64,000 nt of DNA, from NCBI GenBank assembly GCA_019634915.1, contig JAHCAN010000009.1:33566-97565 (forward strand). The letters run 5' to 3'. The notes under the pieces were generated by a model. That model saw only the letters and a program-made list of their open reading frames with translations, did no database searches and was not told the origin of the DNA. Source of the stretch: Steroidobacteraceae bacterium. GTDB taxonomy: Bacteria > Pseudomonadota > Gammaproteobacteria > Steroidobacterales > Steroidobacteraceae. How positions within the stretch are numbered: position 1 is the first letter of the stretch; each line of letters begins with the position of its first letter. Made by a program: the position numbers and the translations under genes. Below are positions 8,725 through 22,680 of the stretch, piece after piece.

Positions 8725-9912
8725 GTGGCCGCACCCGCCAGCAAGAAGCACGTTGCCCTCGACCCGATGGACCTCTACCGCGTTCGCAGCCTGCTCACCG
8801 AGGACGAACAGATGGTCCAGGACTCGGTGGCGCGCCTCGTCGACGAGCAGGTGCTGCCGGTGATCCGCGAGTGCTTCGAGCAGCACCGCTTCCCGAAGGA
8901 GCTCGTGCCCGAGCTCGCGGCGCTCGGCCTGCTCGGCTCCTCGATCGACGGCTACGGCTGCGCGGGGCTGAACGCGGTCAGCTACGGCCTGATCTGCCAG
9001 GAGCTCGAGCGCGGCGATTCGGGCATCCGCAGCTTCGTGTCGGTGCAGTCCTCGCTGTGCATGTACCCGATCCACGCCTTCGGCACCGAGGAGCAGAAGC
9101 AGAAATACCTGCCGCGCATGGCGAAGGGCGAGCTGATCGGCTGCTTCGGCCTGACCGAGCCGCACGGCGGCTCCGACCCGGCGAACATGAAGACCCACGC
9201 GAAGAAGCGCGGCAAGGACTGGGTTATCAACGGCGCGAAGATGTGGATCACGAACGGCGCGATCGCCGATCTGTGCGTCGCCTGGGCGATGACCGACGAG
9301 GGCATCCGCGGCTTCATCGTCGAGAAGGGCACCAGGGGCTTCTCGGCCCCGGAGATCGAGAACAAGTTCTCGCTGCGCGCCTCGGTCACCTCGGCGCTCT
9401 TCTTCGACAACGTGGTCGTGCCCGAAGAGCAGATGCTGCCCGGCGTCGCGGGCCTGCGCGGCCCGCTGTCCTGCCTGACCCAGGCGCGCTACGGCATCGG
9501 CTGGGGCGTGATCGGCGCGGCGCAGGCCTGCCTCGCGCAGCTGATCGACTACACGAAGTCGCGCGTGCTGTTCGGCCGCCCGCTCGCCGAGACACAGGCG
9601 ATCCAGATCCGCCTCGCCGACATGGCCCGCCGCATCACGACCGCGCAGCTGCTGTCGCTGCAGCTCGGGCGTTTGAAGGACAAGGGCGAGATGGTGCCGT
9701 CGCAGGTCTCGCTCGCGAAGTGGAACAACTGCCGCATGGCCCTCGACATCGCCCGCGACGCGCGCGACATGCTCGGCGGCGCCGGCATCAGCGCCGAGTA
9801 CGCGCCGATCCGGCACATGCTCAATCTCGAGAGCGTGATCACCTACGAGGGCACCGAGACGGTGCACCAGCTGACGATCGGCCGGGAACTGACGGGAAGC
9901 AACGCATTCTGA
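8725..9912 (+). CDS. gcdH: Glutaryl-CoA dehydrogenase
   Basis: This enzyme performs FAD-dependent oxidation and decarboxylation of glutaryl-CoA to crotonyl-CoA, in lysine, tryptophan or dicarboxylate breakdown. The GTG start at 8725 is preceded by CAGGAG and gives 395 residues, the family length. Motifs include NAVSYGLI, the FAD/substrate segment IGCFGLTEPHGGSDP, the WITNG motif, and the catalytic Glu in TYEGTETVH (about residue 375). These distinguish the glutaryl-CoA group from general acyl-CoA dehydrogenases, whose catalytic base and substrate loops differ. No electron-transfer flavoprotein or glutarate CoA-transferase gene is adjacent. Confidence 0.88.
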   Translation: MAAPASKKHVALDPMDLYRVRSLLTEDEQMVQDSVARLVDEQVLPVIRECFEQHRFPKELVPELAALGLLGSSIDGYGCAGLNAVSYGLICQELERGDSGIRSFVSVQSSLCMYPIHAFGTEEQKQKYLPRMAKGELIGCFGLTEPHGGSDPANMKTHAKKRGKDWVINGAKMWITNGAIADLCVAWAMTDEGIRGFIVEKGTRGFSAPEIENKFSLRASVTSALFFDNVVVPEEQMLPGVAGLRGPLSCLTQARYGIGWGVIGAAQACLAQLIDYTKSRVLFGRPLAETQAIQIRLADMARRITTAQLLSLQLGRLKDKGEMVPSQVSLAKWNNCRMALDIARDARDMLGGAGISAEYAPIRHMLNLESVITYEGTETVHQLTIGRELTGSNAF

Positions 9913-9937
9913 GCCACTGACAGCACGGAGGGCCGCC

Positions 9938-11524
9938 ATGACCACCACCCTCGTCAAGAAGCATGGAACGCTGGCCGCGGTCATCCTGGCGTGCGCGGCG
10001 CTCGGCGGCTGCGGCGTCAACCCGGTGACGGGCAAGAAAGAACTGCAGTTCGTCTCCGAGGCGCAGGAGCTGTCGATCGGACAGCAGCAGTACGCGCCGA
10101 TGCGCCAGGTCGAGGGCGGCGACCTCAACGTGCTGCCGGAGCTGACGGCCTACGTGAACGGCGTCGGCCAGAAGCTCGCGGCGGTATCCGACCGCGAGCT
10201 GCCCTACGAGTTCGTCGTGCTGAACAATTCGGTGCCGAACGCCTGGGCGCTGCCCGGCGGCAAGATCGCCGTCAACCGCGGGCTGCTGACCGAACTGACC
10301 AGCGAAGCCGAACTCGCCGCGGTGCTCGGCCACGAGATCGTGCACGCCGCCGCGCGGCACGGCGCCAAGGCGCAGGAGCGCGGCACGCTGATGCAGGCCG
10401 GCATGGCCGCGGCGCAGATCGGCGCGGCGGTCGGCGGCATGGACGCCGGGCTCGCCAACCTCGCGCTCAGCGGCACCGCGATCGGCCTGCAGATGGTGCA
10501 GATGAAATACGGCCGCGAGCAGGAACTCGAGAGCGACCACTACGGCATGAAGTACATGAAGCTCGCGGGCTACGACCCGTGGGGCGCCGTCACGCTGCAG
10601 GAGACTTTCGTGCGCCTCGCCGGCGACAACGCGAAGAAGCAGAGCTGGCTCGACGGCCTGTTCGCCTCGCACCCGCCGTCGCAGGAGCGCGTGGAGCGCA
10701 ACCGCGCCACCGCCGGCGAACTCGGGCGCGGCGGCGAGATCGGCGCCGACAGCTACGCGACCCGGGTCGGACCGTTGCTCGCGATGAAGCCCGGCTACGA
10801 CAAGTACGACGAGGCGATCGCCGCGGCGCGCAACAAGGAACTCGACAAGGCGCGCACACTCGCGCTCGAGGCTGCGCGCCTGTTGCCGAAGGAGGGTCGC
10901 GCGCAGCAGCTGCTCGGCGACCTCGCACTCGCGCAGAAGCACCCGCAGGAGGCGCTCGGCTACTTTCGCAAGGCCGAGGACCTGAACCCCGGCTACTTCG
11001 GCTCGCACCTCGGCACCGGCATCGCGGCCTACCAGCTCGGCGACAAGTCGGCCGCCACGGCGGCGTTCGAGCGCAGCGTCGCGCTGCTGCCCACGGCCCC
11101 CGCCGCCTACTACCTCGGCACGATGGCGCGCGATCGCGGCGACCGGACCGCGGCGCTGCAGTACTTCAGGACGGCCGCCGGCTCCGACAGCAGCTATGGC
11201 AAGGAGGCCGCCGCCGAGTACCTGCGCCTCGACCTGCCGCAGAATCCCGGCAACTACGTCGCCGCGGCCGCGCAGACGGACACCAACGGGCGCGTCTACG
11301 CGATCGTCGAGAATCGGGCTCCGCTCGCGCTCGCGAACATCGTCGTGACGCCGCTGCTCGTCGACGCGAACGGGCGCATCCTGCAGCGCGGCGCCGCGCT
11401 GACCGTTCGCGGCCCGCTCGGTTCGGGCCAGCGCGCATCGGCGCAGATCAGCACCGGCAACCTGACGGCCGAGCAGCTGCGGGCACTGAAGGTGCGCGTC
11501 GAGTCGGCACAGCTCGCACCCTAG
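9938..11524 (+). CDS. M48 zinc metalloprotease lipoprotein with TPR repeats
   Basis: This is a 528-residue periplasmic protease. It has a lipoprotein signal with Cys25 (LGGC), an M48 domain (about 35-260) with the zinc motif HEIVH (132-136) and the downstream ligand in ELESDHYG, then tetratricopeptide-like repeats (about 280-410) and an extra C-terminal beta-rich domain. M48 with TPR is the plan of BepA, which degrades or rescues stalled outer-membrane proteins, but BepA is not a lipoprotein and lacks the long tail, so I call a BepA-like relative only. GGAGGG precedes the start. The next gene begins two bases after the stop, so the two are probably co-transcribed. Confidence 0.9.
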   Translation: MTTTLVKKHGTLAAVILACAALGGCGVNPVTGKKELQFVSEAQELSIGQQQYAPMRQVEGGDLNVLPELTAYVNGVGQKLAAVSDRELPYEFVVLNNSVPNAWALPGGKIAVNRGLLTELTSEAELAAVLGHEIVHAAARHGAKAQERGTLMQAGMAAAQIGAAVGGMDAGLANLALSGTAIGLQMVQMKYGREQELESDHYGMKYMKLAGYDPWGAVTLQETFVRLAGDNAKKQSWLDGLFASHPPSQERVERNRATAGELGRGGEIGADSYATRVGPLLAMKPGYDKYDEAIAAARNKELDKARTLALEAARLLPKEGRAQQLLGDLALAQKHPQEALGYFRKAEDLNPGYFGSHLGTGIAAYQLGDKSAATAAFERSVALLPTAPAAYYLGTMARDRGDRTAALQYFRTAAGSDSSYGKEAAAEYLRLDLPQNPGNYVAAAAQTDTNGRVYAIVENRAPLALANIVVTPLLVDANGRILQRGAALTVRGPLGSGQRASAQISTGNLTAEQLRALKVRVESAQLAP

Positions 11525-11525
11525 C

Positions 11526-12860
11526 GTGCGCCCCGGCAGCCTGCTCGAGGGGCGTAATCGCGAGATCCTCGGCATCGCCGGGCCGATGGTGCTCGCGAAC
11601 CTGTCGGCGCCGCTGATCGGACTCGTCGACACCACCGTCGTCGGCCATCTCGGCGACGCGCGCTACATCGGCGGCGTCGCGGTCGGCGCGGTGATCCTGA
11701 GCTTCGCGTTCACGGTCTTCAATTTCCTGCGCATGACGACGACCGGGCTCGCCGCGCAGGCGGCCGGCGCGGGCGATGCCACCCGGCTGCGCACCGTGCT
11801 CGCACAGGGCTGCGGCACGGCGCTCGGGCTCGGCGCGTTGCTGCTCGCGTCGCAGCTGCCGCTCGGTGCATTCGCGCTGCGCCTGATCGGACCGAGCGCG
11901 GCGGTCGCGGGCGAGGCCTGGGCGTACTACGCCGTGCGCATCTGGAGCGCGCCCGCCGTGCTGGTCGATTTCGCGCTGATCGGCTGGTTCGTGGGTCTCG
12001 GCAACGCGCGTGCGCCGCTCGCAATGGTGCTGACCGCCAACCTCGTCAACATTGCGCTCGACCTGATCCTGGTGCCGGGCCTCGGCTTCGGCGTGACCGG
12101 TGTCGCCTGGGCCTCGGTGGTGGCCGAATATGTCGCGGTGGCGGTCGGCGCGCGGCTCGTCGTGCGCGAACTCGCGCGCCGCGCCGGCCACTGGCGACGC
12201 GCCGACATGTTCGCGATGCGCGGTCTGCGCGCGCTGTTCGCGGCGAACTCGGCGCTCTTCCTGCGCACGCTGCTGCTGATGTTCGCGTTCGCGTTCCTGA
12301 CGACGATGGGCGCGCGGCAGACCGACGCGATCCTCGCCGCCAACGCGATCCTCGTGAACCTGCAGTACCTGATGGCCTACGTGCTCGACGGCTTCGCCAA
12401 CGCCGCCGAATCGCTGTCGGGCCGCGCGATCGGTGCACGCGACCGCGGCGCGCTTGCCGCGATCGTGCGCAGCTGCCTGCGCTGGAGCCTCGCGCTCGCG
12501 CTCATGATCGCCGCCGGCCTCGCGGTCGGCGGACCGCTCGCGATCCGCGTCGTGACCAGCGTGCCGAACGTGATCGCCGCGGCGCATACGTATTTGCCGT
12601 GGATGATCCTCTCCCCGCTCGTGTGCGTCTGGGCCTTCCTGTACGATGGATTCTTCATCGGCGCGCAACGCCCCGGCGCGATGCTGCGGGTGATGATTGT
12701 CGCCGTCGCCGTGTATCTACCCGCGTGGTGGCTCACGAGGGAGCACGGCAACCACGGACTGTGGTTGGCGTTCACACTGTTCAATGCCGCACGCGGCCTG
12801 CAGCAGCATCTGCTGTTCCGGCGCTGGCTGCGAAGCGGCGCACTGCTGGAGGCGGGATGA
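11526..12860 (+). CDS. MATE-family efflux transporter (DinF/NorM-like)
   Basis: This is a 444-residue inner-membrane protein with about twelve hydrophobic segments and the MATE signature near the N-terminus (GPMVLANLSAPLIGLVDTTV, then GHLGDARYIG). MATE proteins export drugs and other cationic compounds using Na+ or H+ gradients. The start is GTG 11526, directly after the protease stop. The stop overlaps the next start as ATGA. The residues favour the DinF subgroup. There is no sequence evidence for a particular substrate, and the flanking protease and unknown gene do not suggest one. Confidence 0.9.
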   Translation: MRPGSLLEGRNREILGIAGPMVLANLSAPLIGLVDTTVVGHLGDARYIGGVAVGAVILSFAFTVFNFLRMTTTGLAAQAAGAGDATRLRTVLAQGCGTALGLGALLLASQLPLGAFALRLIGPSAAVAGEAWAYYAVRIWSAPAVLVDFALIGWFVGLGNARAPLAMVLTANLVNIALDLILVPGLGFGVTGVAWASVVAEYVAVAVGARLVVRELARRAGHWRRADMFAMRGLRALFAANSALFLRTLLLMFAFAFLTTMGARQTDAILAANAILVNLQYLMAYVLDGFANAAESLSGRAIGARDRGALAAIVRSCLRWSLALALMIAAGLAVGGPLAIRVVTSVPNVIAAAHTYLPWMILSPLVCVWAFLYDGFFIGAQRPGAMLRVMIVAVAVYLPAWWLTREHGNHGLWLAFTLFNAARGLQQHLLFRRWLRSGALLEAG

Positions 12861-13591
12861 GCAATTCGATACTGCAGCGCGACCACAAGAGCGTGATGGG
12901 TCGCATTCTCTACACCAGCCGCAAGCCCGACCGGCTCGGCCAGGAGCGCGGGCGCGAATACTTCCGCATCGACACCCACGCCGGCGGCGCACGCACGATC
13001 ACCGCGCACTGCGAGATCGACGATCGCCCGAGCGTGATGCGCGACATCACCTACGCGCTCGATGCCGCGTGGATGCCGACCGACTGCTTCGTGCGCCTCT
13101 CGGTCGGCGACCGCTTCACGGGCTCGGGATGGTTCCGCTTCGCACCCGATCTCGCGGAGTGCGAAACCTGGACCGCGGCCGAGGGCCGCGTGCGTCAGAC
13201 GATGGCGCTCGCGAAGCCACTGCCGACCTTCCAGAACCACGCGATCGCCTGCGATGCGTGGCACCTGCGCCTGATCGACCGCAAGCGGCCCGGCGAAGTG
13301 CAGCGCATCCCGCAGATGCTGCTCTCCTCTCCCGACCACCGCGGCGCAACCGGCCCGATGCTGCACTCGATCGGCGTCAACATCGTCTATGTCGGCCCCG
13401 AGAGGGTGACCGTGGGCGCGGGCAGCTTCGATGCCTGGCACTACCAGTTCGTCACGAACGTCGAGCTGCCCGAGGAGCACCCGCCCTACGACGTCTGGTG
13501 CACCGCGGACGGCGAATTCCTGTTCCTGCAGGGCGGCGTCGCGGGCTACATGCAGACCTGGTACGAGCTGGTCGAGCTCACCCGGAGCTGA
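12857..13591 (+). CDS. Hypothetical protein
   Basis: This is a 244-residue protein that I do not recognise. It has no signal peptide or membrane segment. It is rich in aromatic residues and predicted beta-strands, with repeated polar-hydrophobic alternation and a GAGSFDAWHYQF segment near the C-terminus. That pattern is reminiscent of DUF3108-like beta-barrel proteins, but I would not assign it to that family without a search. The start is fixed by a four-base ATGA overlap with the MATE gene, so it is translationally coupled to it and belongs to the protease-MATE operon. Confidence 0.75.
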   Translation: MSNSILQRDHKSVMGRILYTSRKPDRLGQERGREYFRIDTHAGGARTITAHCEIDDRPSVMRDITYALDAAWMPTDCFVRLSVGDRFTGSGWFRFAPDLAECETWTAAEGRVRQTMALAKPLPTFQNHAIACDAWHLRLIDRKRPGEVQRIPQMLLSSPDHRGATGPMLHSIGVNIVYVGPERVTVGAGSFDAWHYQFVTNVELPEEHPPYDVWCTADGEFLFLQGGVAGYMQTWYELVELTRS

Positions 13592-14052
13592 GGCTGTAGC
13601 CGGGGCCGGGCCAGTCGAGCTGCCGACGCCCGCTGTCGCGCGAGCGCTACGTCGTTTTTCCGTCGCGAAGCTTTACAGCAGGCTTGCGTCTGTCTCCAGA
13701 TATTTGTATAAGCATCTGAAATGGCACGGGTTCGATTTTCTGGCCCGCGGCTTGCTGAACCGGGTACAGGCGGCACAGCATCGGGATGATGCGGGGAGAG
13801 CACAGTCAATCGATAAAAAGTCGAGGCAGTCGGCGCGGGCACGGGTCCAGACGGCGGTAAATATTGCCGCTATCGGGAACGACCAAGAGCGTGAACTGAC
13901 ACGCGGGCCTTTAGCAGTTGGCCGGGGCAGCGCCCCAACGTTCCAGCCGTATATCGTTTAAGTCCGTGAAGACGCGATCCCATCGATCCGGGCCTCGGCC
14001 CGCGCGCGGTGGAAGCTGACAGCGACCGACCTCGAATGTTGATTTCTACTCC
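13592..14052. other. 460-bp stretch with no recognised gene
   Basis: This interval is less GC-rich in places than its surroundings and contains no convincing coding frame. It ends at a strong terminator (14053-14082) that has no obvious gene in front of it: the last coding stop is about 460 bases upstream. It could be a long 3' UTR, a decayed mobile-element border or an unidentified small RNA. No tRNA, tmRNA, 6S, SRP or RNase P signature was found. Confidence 0.4.
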
Positions 14053-14082
14053 GGCCCTGCCTCGTGCGGGGCCGTTTTTTTT
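14053..14082 (+). terminator. Rho-independent terminator
   Basis: A GGCCCTGC arm pairs with GCGGGGCC with one mismatch around a CTCGT loop and is followed by G and eight T residues. It is the clearest intrinsic terminator in the window for plus-strand transcription. Confidence 0.8.
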
Positions 14083-14088
14083 GGTTCT

Positions 14089-14180
14089 TCACCGAACACC
14101 GGGGAAGGCTGCGCGGATTTTGAGGAAGAAGTAGGCGTCGTCGCGGAAGCCGTAGGCCATGCGCTTGATGACCTTCTGCT
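14089..14180 (-). pseudogene. Transposase C-terminal remnant (ISL3-like)
   Basis: The last 30 residues of this minus-strand frame read KVIKRMAYGFRDD, then YFFLKIRAAFPG and stop, a tail typical of DDE transposases, most likely the ISL3 (IS204/IS1001/IS1096) group. Upstream of about 14180 the frame no longer resembles a transposase, so only the C-terminal end is left. It abuts the fragment of a DUF4143 gene on the other strand, which marks an old insertion or deletion junction. Confidence 0.6.
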
Positions 14181-14526
14181 GGAGACGCTGATCTTCCATG
14201 AACTGCGCGCGTGGATCGCGTATTCGGGCGGCGGCGGTGAGCTGTCCTACTACCGCACTCCCGCGGGCGTGGAAGTGGACTTCGTATGGAGCCGCGGCAA
14301 GCACCGGATCGGCATCGAAGTGAAGGCGGCCAGGCAGTGGCGGCCCGAATACGGACGCGCGCTGGCAGAACTGCGTGCCGCTGGTGTGCTCACCGCATGC
14401 CACGGCATATACCTCGGAGACACGGCGCTGCACGACGGCCCGACACAGGTGCGGCCGCTGCCGGAATTCCTGCTTGCGCTCGCAGACGGCCGCATTCTGC
14501 CCGCTGCGACATCGCGACGGCGCTGA
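14161..14526 (+). pseudogene. DUF4143 domain remnant of an AAA ATPase
   Basis: In one frame this stretch reads LLLETLIFHELRAWIAY, a short glycine run, YYRTPAGVEVDFVW and then IGIEVKAARQW, the hallmarks of the C-terminal DUF4143 (PD-(D/E)XK-like) domain of small AAA ATPases. The conserved EVDFVW and EVK residues of the nuclease-like fold are present. There is no ATPase half and no start codon at the front: the fragment begins at the transposase remnant. It is therefore a truncated gene. A shorter translation from ATG 14269 (85 residues) is possible but would lack the front of the domain. Confidence 0.7.
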
Positions 14527-14574
14527 GTACCCGCCGCACCGCACCCCCGGACATCGCGGGCACGACGACAGCAA

Positions 14575-15063
14575 TCAGCCGCGGCGCGCCTTCTCGATCG
14601 CGGCGACGTCGATCTTCCGCATCGTCATCATCGCCTCGAACACGCGCTTCGCGACCGCCGGATCGCCGCTGGCCATCGCATCGGTCAGCACGAGCGGCGT
14701 GATCTGCCACGACACGCCCCACTTGTCCTTGCACCAGCCACAAGCGCTCTCCTGCCCGCCGTGGTCGACGATCGCATTCCAGTAGCGATCGGTTTCAGCC
14801 TGGTCGCGCGTGCCGACCTGGAACGAGAACGCCTCGGTCTGGCGGAACGCCGGCCCACCGTTCAGGCCGATGCAGTCGATGCCGAGCACCGTGAACTCGA
14901 CGACCAGCACGTCGCCGGCCTTGCCGCTCGGGTAGTCCGCAGGCGCGCGCTGGATGCTTTGCACGCGGGTATCCGGAAACACGCTCGCGTAGAAATTCGC
15001 GGCCTCTTCGGCCTCGCGGTCGTACCACAGGCAGATCTTTGCGCCAGGTGCAGTCGTTGCCAT
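14575..15063 (-). CDS. VOC-family (PhnB-like) protein
   Basis: This is a 162-residue protein of the glyoxalase/vicinal-oxygen-chelate superfamily, 3-demethylubiquinone methyltransferase-like (PhnB) group. Visible family features are the start KICLWYDREAEEAANFY, a central EFTVLGIDCIGLNGGP segment and the typical GWCKDKWGVSWQITP motif in the C-terminal half. The start at 15063 is chosen for its GGGAG ribosome site; the frame stays open further upstream without plausible protein. Members are often annotated as methyltransferases, but the biochemical role is not established. It stands alone in an accessory patch. Confidence 0.88.
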   Translation of the reverse strand: MATTAPGAKICLWYDREAEEAANFYASVFPDTRVQSIQRAPADYPSGKAGDVLVVEFTVLGIDCIGLNGGPAFRQTEAFSFQVGTRDQAETDRYWNAIVDHGGQESACGWCKDKWGVSWQITPLVLTDAMASGDPAVAKRVFEAMMTMRKIDVAAIEKARRG

Positions 15064-15252
15064 GTGCGTTCTCCCTGGTTTCCTTTGGGGCCGACGACAA
15101 TGAAGAGTACGTCCTGCGGGTCGGCCGCAACAACGGACCAATCGCCACGCAGCACCTCGTGCGGACCCCTCGCGATCTTCCCGCCGCCGGCTTCGATCGA
15201 ATGTGCAATTCCGGTCGATCACAGGCCTTTAGCGCATCGCATCCTGACTAAA
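15064..15252. other. Intergenic stretch, nothing recognised
   Basis: This lies between the VOC gene and the brnT remnant region. No coding frame, terminator or RNA signature was found. Confidence 0.3.
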
Positions 15253-15278
15253 CCCTCGCCAGCATCCCTCGCCAGCAT
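15253..15278. repeat. Two tandem copies of a 13-bp unit
   Basis: CCCTCGCCAGCAT occurs twice back to back, immediately before the brnTA-like operator. Its function is unknown; it may be a replication-slippage product. Confidence 0.6.
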
Positions 15279-15300
15279 CGCCACTGCAGCTACCTGTGTA

Positions 15301-15313
15301 TTTACATTGTAAA
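15301..15313. promoter_or_regulatory. Palindrome, likely operator of brnTA remnant
   Basis: TTTACA-T-TGTAAA is a perfect 13-base palindrome in an AT-rich stretch 21 bases before the brnT start codon. Type II antitoxins with ribbon-helix-helix domains normally bind such sites to repress their own operon. Confidence 0.4.
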
Positions 15314-15333
15314 CATCCAGTGATAGGCTCCTC

Positions 15334-15452
15334 GTGGATCGGTATTTCGAGCTTCATGGAACCACTTTCGCGTCGAAACGGAGGGTGAGTGCATACGCAT
15401 CATTTCCGCGCGGCGCGCTTCGGCAACCGAGAAAGCTCATTATGATCAATGA
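15334..15452 (+). pseudogene. brnT: BrnT toxin gene with internal deletion
   Basis: From GTG 15334 the frame reads DRYFELHGTTF, like the start of some BrnT ribonuclease toxins. A different frame from about 15383 reads ECIRIISARRAS, then ATEKAHYDQ and stop (15450-15452), like the BrnT C-terminus. Roughly 60 residues that should lie between, including the catalytic core, are missing and the frame is shifted. The tail still overlaps the antitoxin start by 11 bases, the native arrangement. The toxin is therefore dead. The match is from memory of family motifs and needs a search. Confidence 0.6.
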
Positions 15453-15729
15453 CCGCCTGCAAGCCCGGCTGAGAAAGGACCGCCCCAGTACCACGATCAC
15501 AATGCGCATCCCGGTGGATGTCGTCGATTCCCTGAAGGCGCTCGCGCCGAAGCGAGGCTTCACCGGTTACCAGACACTGCTCAAGAGCTACATCAGTGAG
15601 AGCCTGCGCAGGGACGAGGCCCGGTTCGATCTATCGGCCGTCGAAAAGATGACCGCAGCATTGCGACAGCGCGGCGTACCGGAGCGCCTGCTGAAGGAAG
15701 CGCTGGCGGAGATCCGGCGCGCGGGCTGA
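15442..15729 (+). CDS. Ribbon-helix-helix antitoxin (BrnA/CopG-like), orphaned
   Basis: This is a 95-residue protein. The segment TTITMRIPVDVVDSLKALA, then GYQTLLKSYISESL (about residues 16-50), is a ribbon-helix-helix DNA-binding domain of the CopG/BrnA type; the C-terminal half is helical and charged and would normally bind the toxin. The start at 15442 overlaps the remnant brnT stop, the normal toxin-then-antitoxin order of brnTA. With the toxin destroyed, it may persist as a DNA-binding repressor of the palindrome upstream, or as an antidote against related toxins. Confidence 0.75.
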   Translation: MINDRLQARLRKDRPSTTITMRIPVDVVDSLKALAPKRGFTGYQTLLKSYISESLRRDEARFDLSAVEKMTAALRQRGVPERLLKEALAEIRRAG

Positions 15730-15856
15730 CGCCGCAGCGAGTCAAGAAAACCAGCTGCGATCCGGGCCTGGTCACTCCACCCGGAAGCCACGCGGGAACC
15801 GGCCGGCGCAGCGCACGGTCTGCTGCTGCTTCCCCCCCTGTGGCAGGCAGACTGTG

Positions 15857-15877
15857 TGTACGGTATGCTACCGTACA
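15857..15877. promoter_or_regulatory. 21-bp palindromic operator of vapBC-like pair
   Basis: TGTACGGTA-TGC-TACCGTACA is a perfect palindrome ending where the antitoxin ribosome site begins (AAGGAGG, 15877-15883). A TATGCT -10-like box lies in its centre. It is very probably the autoregulatory site. Confidence 0.7.
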
Positions 15878-15888
15878 AGGAGGCCAGC

Positions 15889-16137
15889 ATGACCGCGACC
15901 GCCGATCGTCTCGACCTGCGCCTGAGCGTCGAAGACAAGAATCGCCTGCGCCGTGCCGCCGAGCTGCACGGCCTGCCGGTGGCCACTTTCGTGCGCGAAG
16001 CAGCCCTGCGCGAGGCCGAGACCACCATCGCCCACCCCCCCAAGGCACGCCGCGGCAGCCTGGCCGCCCGCTTGCGTGGGCGCGCGACCGCCCGCATGGG
16101 CACCACCGAAATCATGCGGCTGACCCGCGGCGCGTGA
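15889..16137 (+). CDS. VapB-type antitoxin (ribbon-helix-helix)
   Basis: This is an 82-residue protein. Residues 6-45 (RLDLRLSVEDKNRLRRAAEL, then GLPVATFVREAALREAE) form a ribbon-helix-helix DNA-binding domain similar to DUF1778/VapB-like antitoxins. The C-terminal part is basic and probably disordered until it wraps the toxin. The start at 15889 follows AAGGAGG at good spacing. The toxin gene begins ten bases after its stop, so the two form a single type II toxin-antitoxin operon. The perfect palindrome just upstream is the likely target of the antitoxin or the complex. Confidence 0.85.
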   Translation: MTATADRLDLRLSVEDKNRLRRAAELHGLPVATFVREAALREAETTIAHPPKARRGSLAARLRGRATARMGTTEIMRLTRGA

Positions 16138-16147
16138 GGCGCACGCC

Positions 16148-16552
16148 GTGAGCCGCGTGCTGGTGGACGCCAACGTCCTGCTGGACGTGCTGACTGACGA
16201 CCCGCAGTGGTACGGCTGGTCGGCCGCCCAGCTCGATGCTTGCGGTACCGGATCAGAGCTGTGCATCAATCCCATCATCTACGCCGAAATCTCGGTGGGG
16301 TTCGAGCGCATCGAAGAGCTGGACGATGCTCTGCCGTCTGATGCCTTCACCCGGCTGGAACTGCCGTGGGAGGCCGGCTTCCTGGCCGGGAAAGCCTTCC
16401 TGCAGTACCGGCGCACCAAGGGCGCGCGCACCTCGCCGTTGCCGGACTTCTACATCGGCGCCCACGCCGCCATCGAGGGCATGGCGCTGCTGACGCGAGA
16501 CGCGAAGCGTTATCGCACCTACTATCCGAAGCTGGAACTGATCTGCCCTTGA
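16148..16552 (+). CDS. VapC-type PIN-domain toxin
   Basis: This is a 134-residue ribonuclease of the PIN family that would cleave specific RNAs and stop growth when free of antitoxin. The four acidic active-site residues are visible: Asp7 (VLVDANVLLD), Glu47 (IIYAEIS), Asp100 (LPDFYIGAHA) and Asp118 (LLTRDAKRY). The length is normal, with no sign of decay, in contrast to the nearby brnT. The start codon is GTG. It is convergent with gltD, whose stop lies 22 bases away, with no terminator visible between. Confidence 0.88.
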   Translation: MSRVLVDANVLLDVLTDDPQWYGWSAAQLDACGTGSELCINPIIYAEISVGFERIEELDDALPSDAFTRLELPWEAGFLAGKAFLQYRRTKGARTSPLPDFYIGAHAAIEGMALLTRDAKRYRTYYPKLELICP

Positions 16553-16573
16553 GCCGGAAGCCGACGCGCGCCC

Positions 16574-22449
<5,876 letters not shown>

Positions 22450-22501
22450 CGTCATGGCCTCTGCGTCGACTGGGGGCGCGGCGGGCACACTGCCCCCGCG
22501 C

Positions 22502-22520
22502 TGCAGGCCAAAAGCCTGCA
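22502..22520. promoter_or_regulatory. Hairpin in gltB leader
   Basis: TGCAGGC-CAAAA-GCCTGCA is a perfect 7-bp inverted repeat about 50 bases before the gltB start. It has no T run on either strand, so it is not a terminator; it may be a regulator site or leader structure. Confidence 0.3.
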
Positions 22521-22608
22521 ACAGTAAACTTTTCAAAAGGTTATCGTGGACCGCCGACTGCTCGGACCCGAGGCCATGCCAGCCCGAGAGGGACGCCGTG
22601 CAACACCT

Positions 22609-22614
22609 TACAAT
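22609..22614 (+). promoter_or_regulatory. -10 box (TACAAT) of S41 peptidase gene
   Basis: TACAAT lies about 67 bases before the start codon at 22681; no good -35 was seen. Confidence 0.3.
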
Positions 22615-22680
22615 GGTTCGATGATACCGGCAGCGTCCGCGCGGTCAATCGCGCCGTGCAGCCGGACAGGGAGAACGAGC

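Noticed and set aside
13720-13760. A tRNA-like GGTTCGATT motif
   Set aside because: The flanking bases do not pair into a T-arm and no acceptor or anticodon stem can be drawn.
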